Shown: in pieces, positions 20,092 through 20,538 of the stretch
How positions within the stretch are numbered: position 1 is the first letter of the stretch
How the letters are laid out: every line of letters starts with the position of its first letter
Origin: Didymodactylos carnosus
Lineage: Eukaryota > Rotifera > Eurotatoria > Philodinida > Philodinidae
NCBI GenBank assembly: GCA_905250885.1
Contig: CAJNOQ010003351.1
Coordinates: 1-20,538 of the forward strand
DNA: 20,538 nucleotides
Direction: 5' to 3'
The notes under the pieces: generated by a model
What the model was told of the DNA's origin: nothing
Seen by the model: only the letters and a program-made list of their open reading frames with translations
Databases searched by the model: none
Position numbers and translations under genes: made by a program

Positions 20092-20257
20092 AGTTAGTAG
20101 TTATTCTAACTACTAACTGGAATAGTTAGTAGTTGGAATAACTGACTAACTTTTTCGTTTAGCAGTTATTCTAGTTACTAACTACCTTAGTTAGTAGTTA
20201 GAATAACTACTAACTGGAATAGTTAGTAGTTAATTTAACTACCAGTAACTACTAACT
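20092..20257. repeat. Array of alternating inverted 11-mers (AGTTAGTAGTT / AACTACTAACT)
   Basis: Seven exact 11-mers: AGTTAGTAGTT at 20092, 20124, 20189 and 20221; its reverse complement at 20108, 20205 and 20247. Degenerate copies lie between. Neighbouring copies form perfect 11-bp stems with 5-nt loops. A 43-bp unit at 20092-20134 recurs at 20189-20231, with the first loop ATTCT in one and AGAAT in the other. It is non-coding and likely to form hairpins or a cruciform. Confidence 0.85.
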
Positions 20258-20538
20258 TTCATAAAAACACAAGCTGAGTGTTTTCTTATAAACTTTTCTT
20301 ACTTAATCTCAGTTACATTCGAAGCTGACTTTAAGATGTGCTCAGCAATTGGTGCGAGATATAAATCATTGTTTTTTCTGACATTACGTTGCTATTTTCT
20401 GATTTCGATGGTTATGTGATCAAACCATACATCCGGTGTCAGTTCAAGCTTCAAAATTCTTATGAATGATTGTAGTAAATGATCGCCTTTTATGAATAAG
20501 TTAGAGACTACGATCAGAACGAGTAAAAAGCAAAGAAC
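20258..20538. other. Right window edge, nothing recognised
   Basis: AT-rich sequence after the 11-mer array. No gene, RNA or repeat signal seen. Confidence 0.45.

Noticed and set aside
20092..20257. CRISPR-like array
   Set aside because: The repeats are 11 bp, alternate in orientation and have tiny related spacers in a eukaryotic context.

Overview
The window looks like nuclear DNA from an animal. It is very AT-rich, has one spliced protein gene with tiny GT-AG introns (55, 61 and 131 bp), eukaryotic-type tRNA sequences, a non-LTR retrotransposon and many fold-back repeats. The protein gene is a TRIM71/LIN-41 orthologue, which places the source in Bilateria. Low GC, very short introns and Asn/Ser/Gln-rich coding would fit a rotifer (bdelloid or monogonont) or another AT-rich spiralian; this species guess is inference only.

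Layout. 1-4108: non-coding, T/A-rich upstream flank with one MITE-like repeat (2455-2796), simple repeats and a small perfect hairpin (3902-3922). 4109-7928 (+): the TRIM71/LIN-41-like gene in four exons, all introns in phase 1, predicted product 1190 aa: half-RING remnant, long Q/S/N/T-rich linker, two B-boxes, coiled coil, filamin-type Ig and six NHL repeats. 7929 to about 8.5 kb: probable 3' UTR. About 8.5-12.4 kb: AT-rich DNA with microsatellites and no recognisable gene. 12.4-20.3 kb: a dense repeat area. It holds an inverted-repeat element with a tRNA-like core (12386-12621), a long palindrome (12691-12857), a second copy of the MITE-like repeat (13011-13310), a LINE 3'-end fossil (13488-13680, -), a tRNA-Cys(GCA) gene (13874-13944, -), a 20-bp hairpin, a 5'-truncated LINE pseudogene (14881-17730, +), two 49-bp direct repeats on either side of that LINE, a 370-bp fold-back element (18693-19062), a tRNA-derived SINE with target-site duplications (19429-19632) and an array of alternating 11-mers (20092-20257).

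The one protein gene should encode a post-transcriptional regulator: LIN-41/TRIM71 proteins bind mRNA through the NHL propeller and control developmental timing and stem-cell fate, classically under let-7 microRNA control. The rest is mostly mobile-element debris. I found no bacterial-style system, CRISPR array or operon. The most unusual observations are the reduced RING and altered B-box 1 of the TRIM71 protein, the apparent lack of let-7 seed sites downstream, the tRNA-like sequence centred in an inverted repeat, the hairpin array in which one loop is present in both orientations, and the almost identical 49-mers flanking a heavily decayed LINE.
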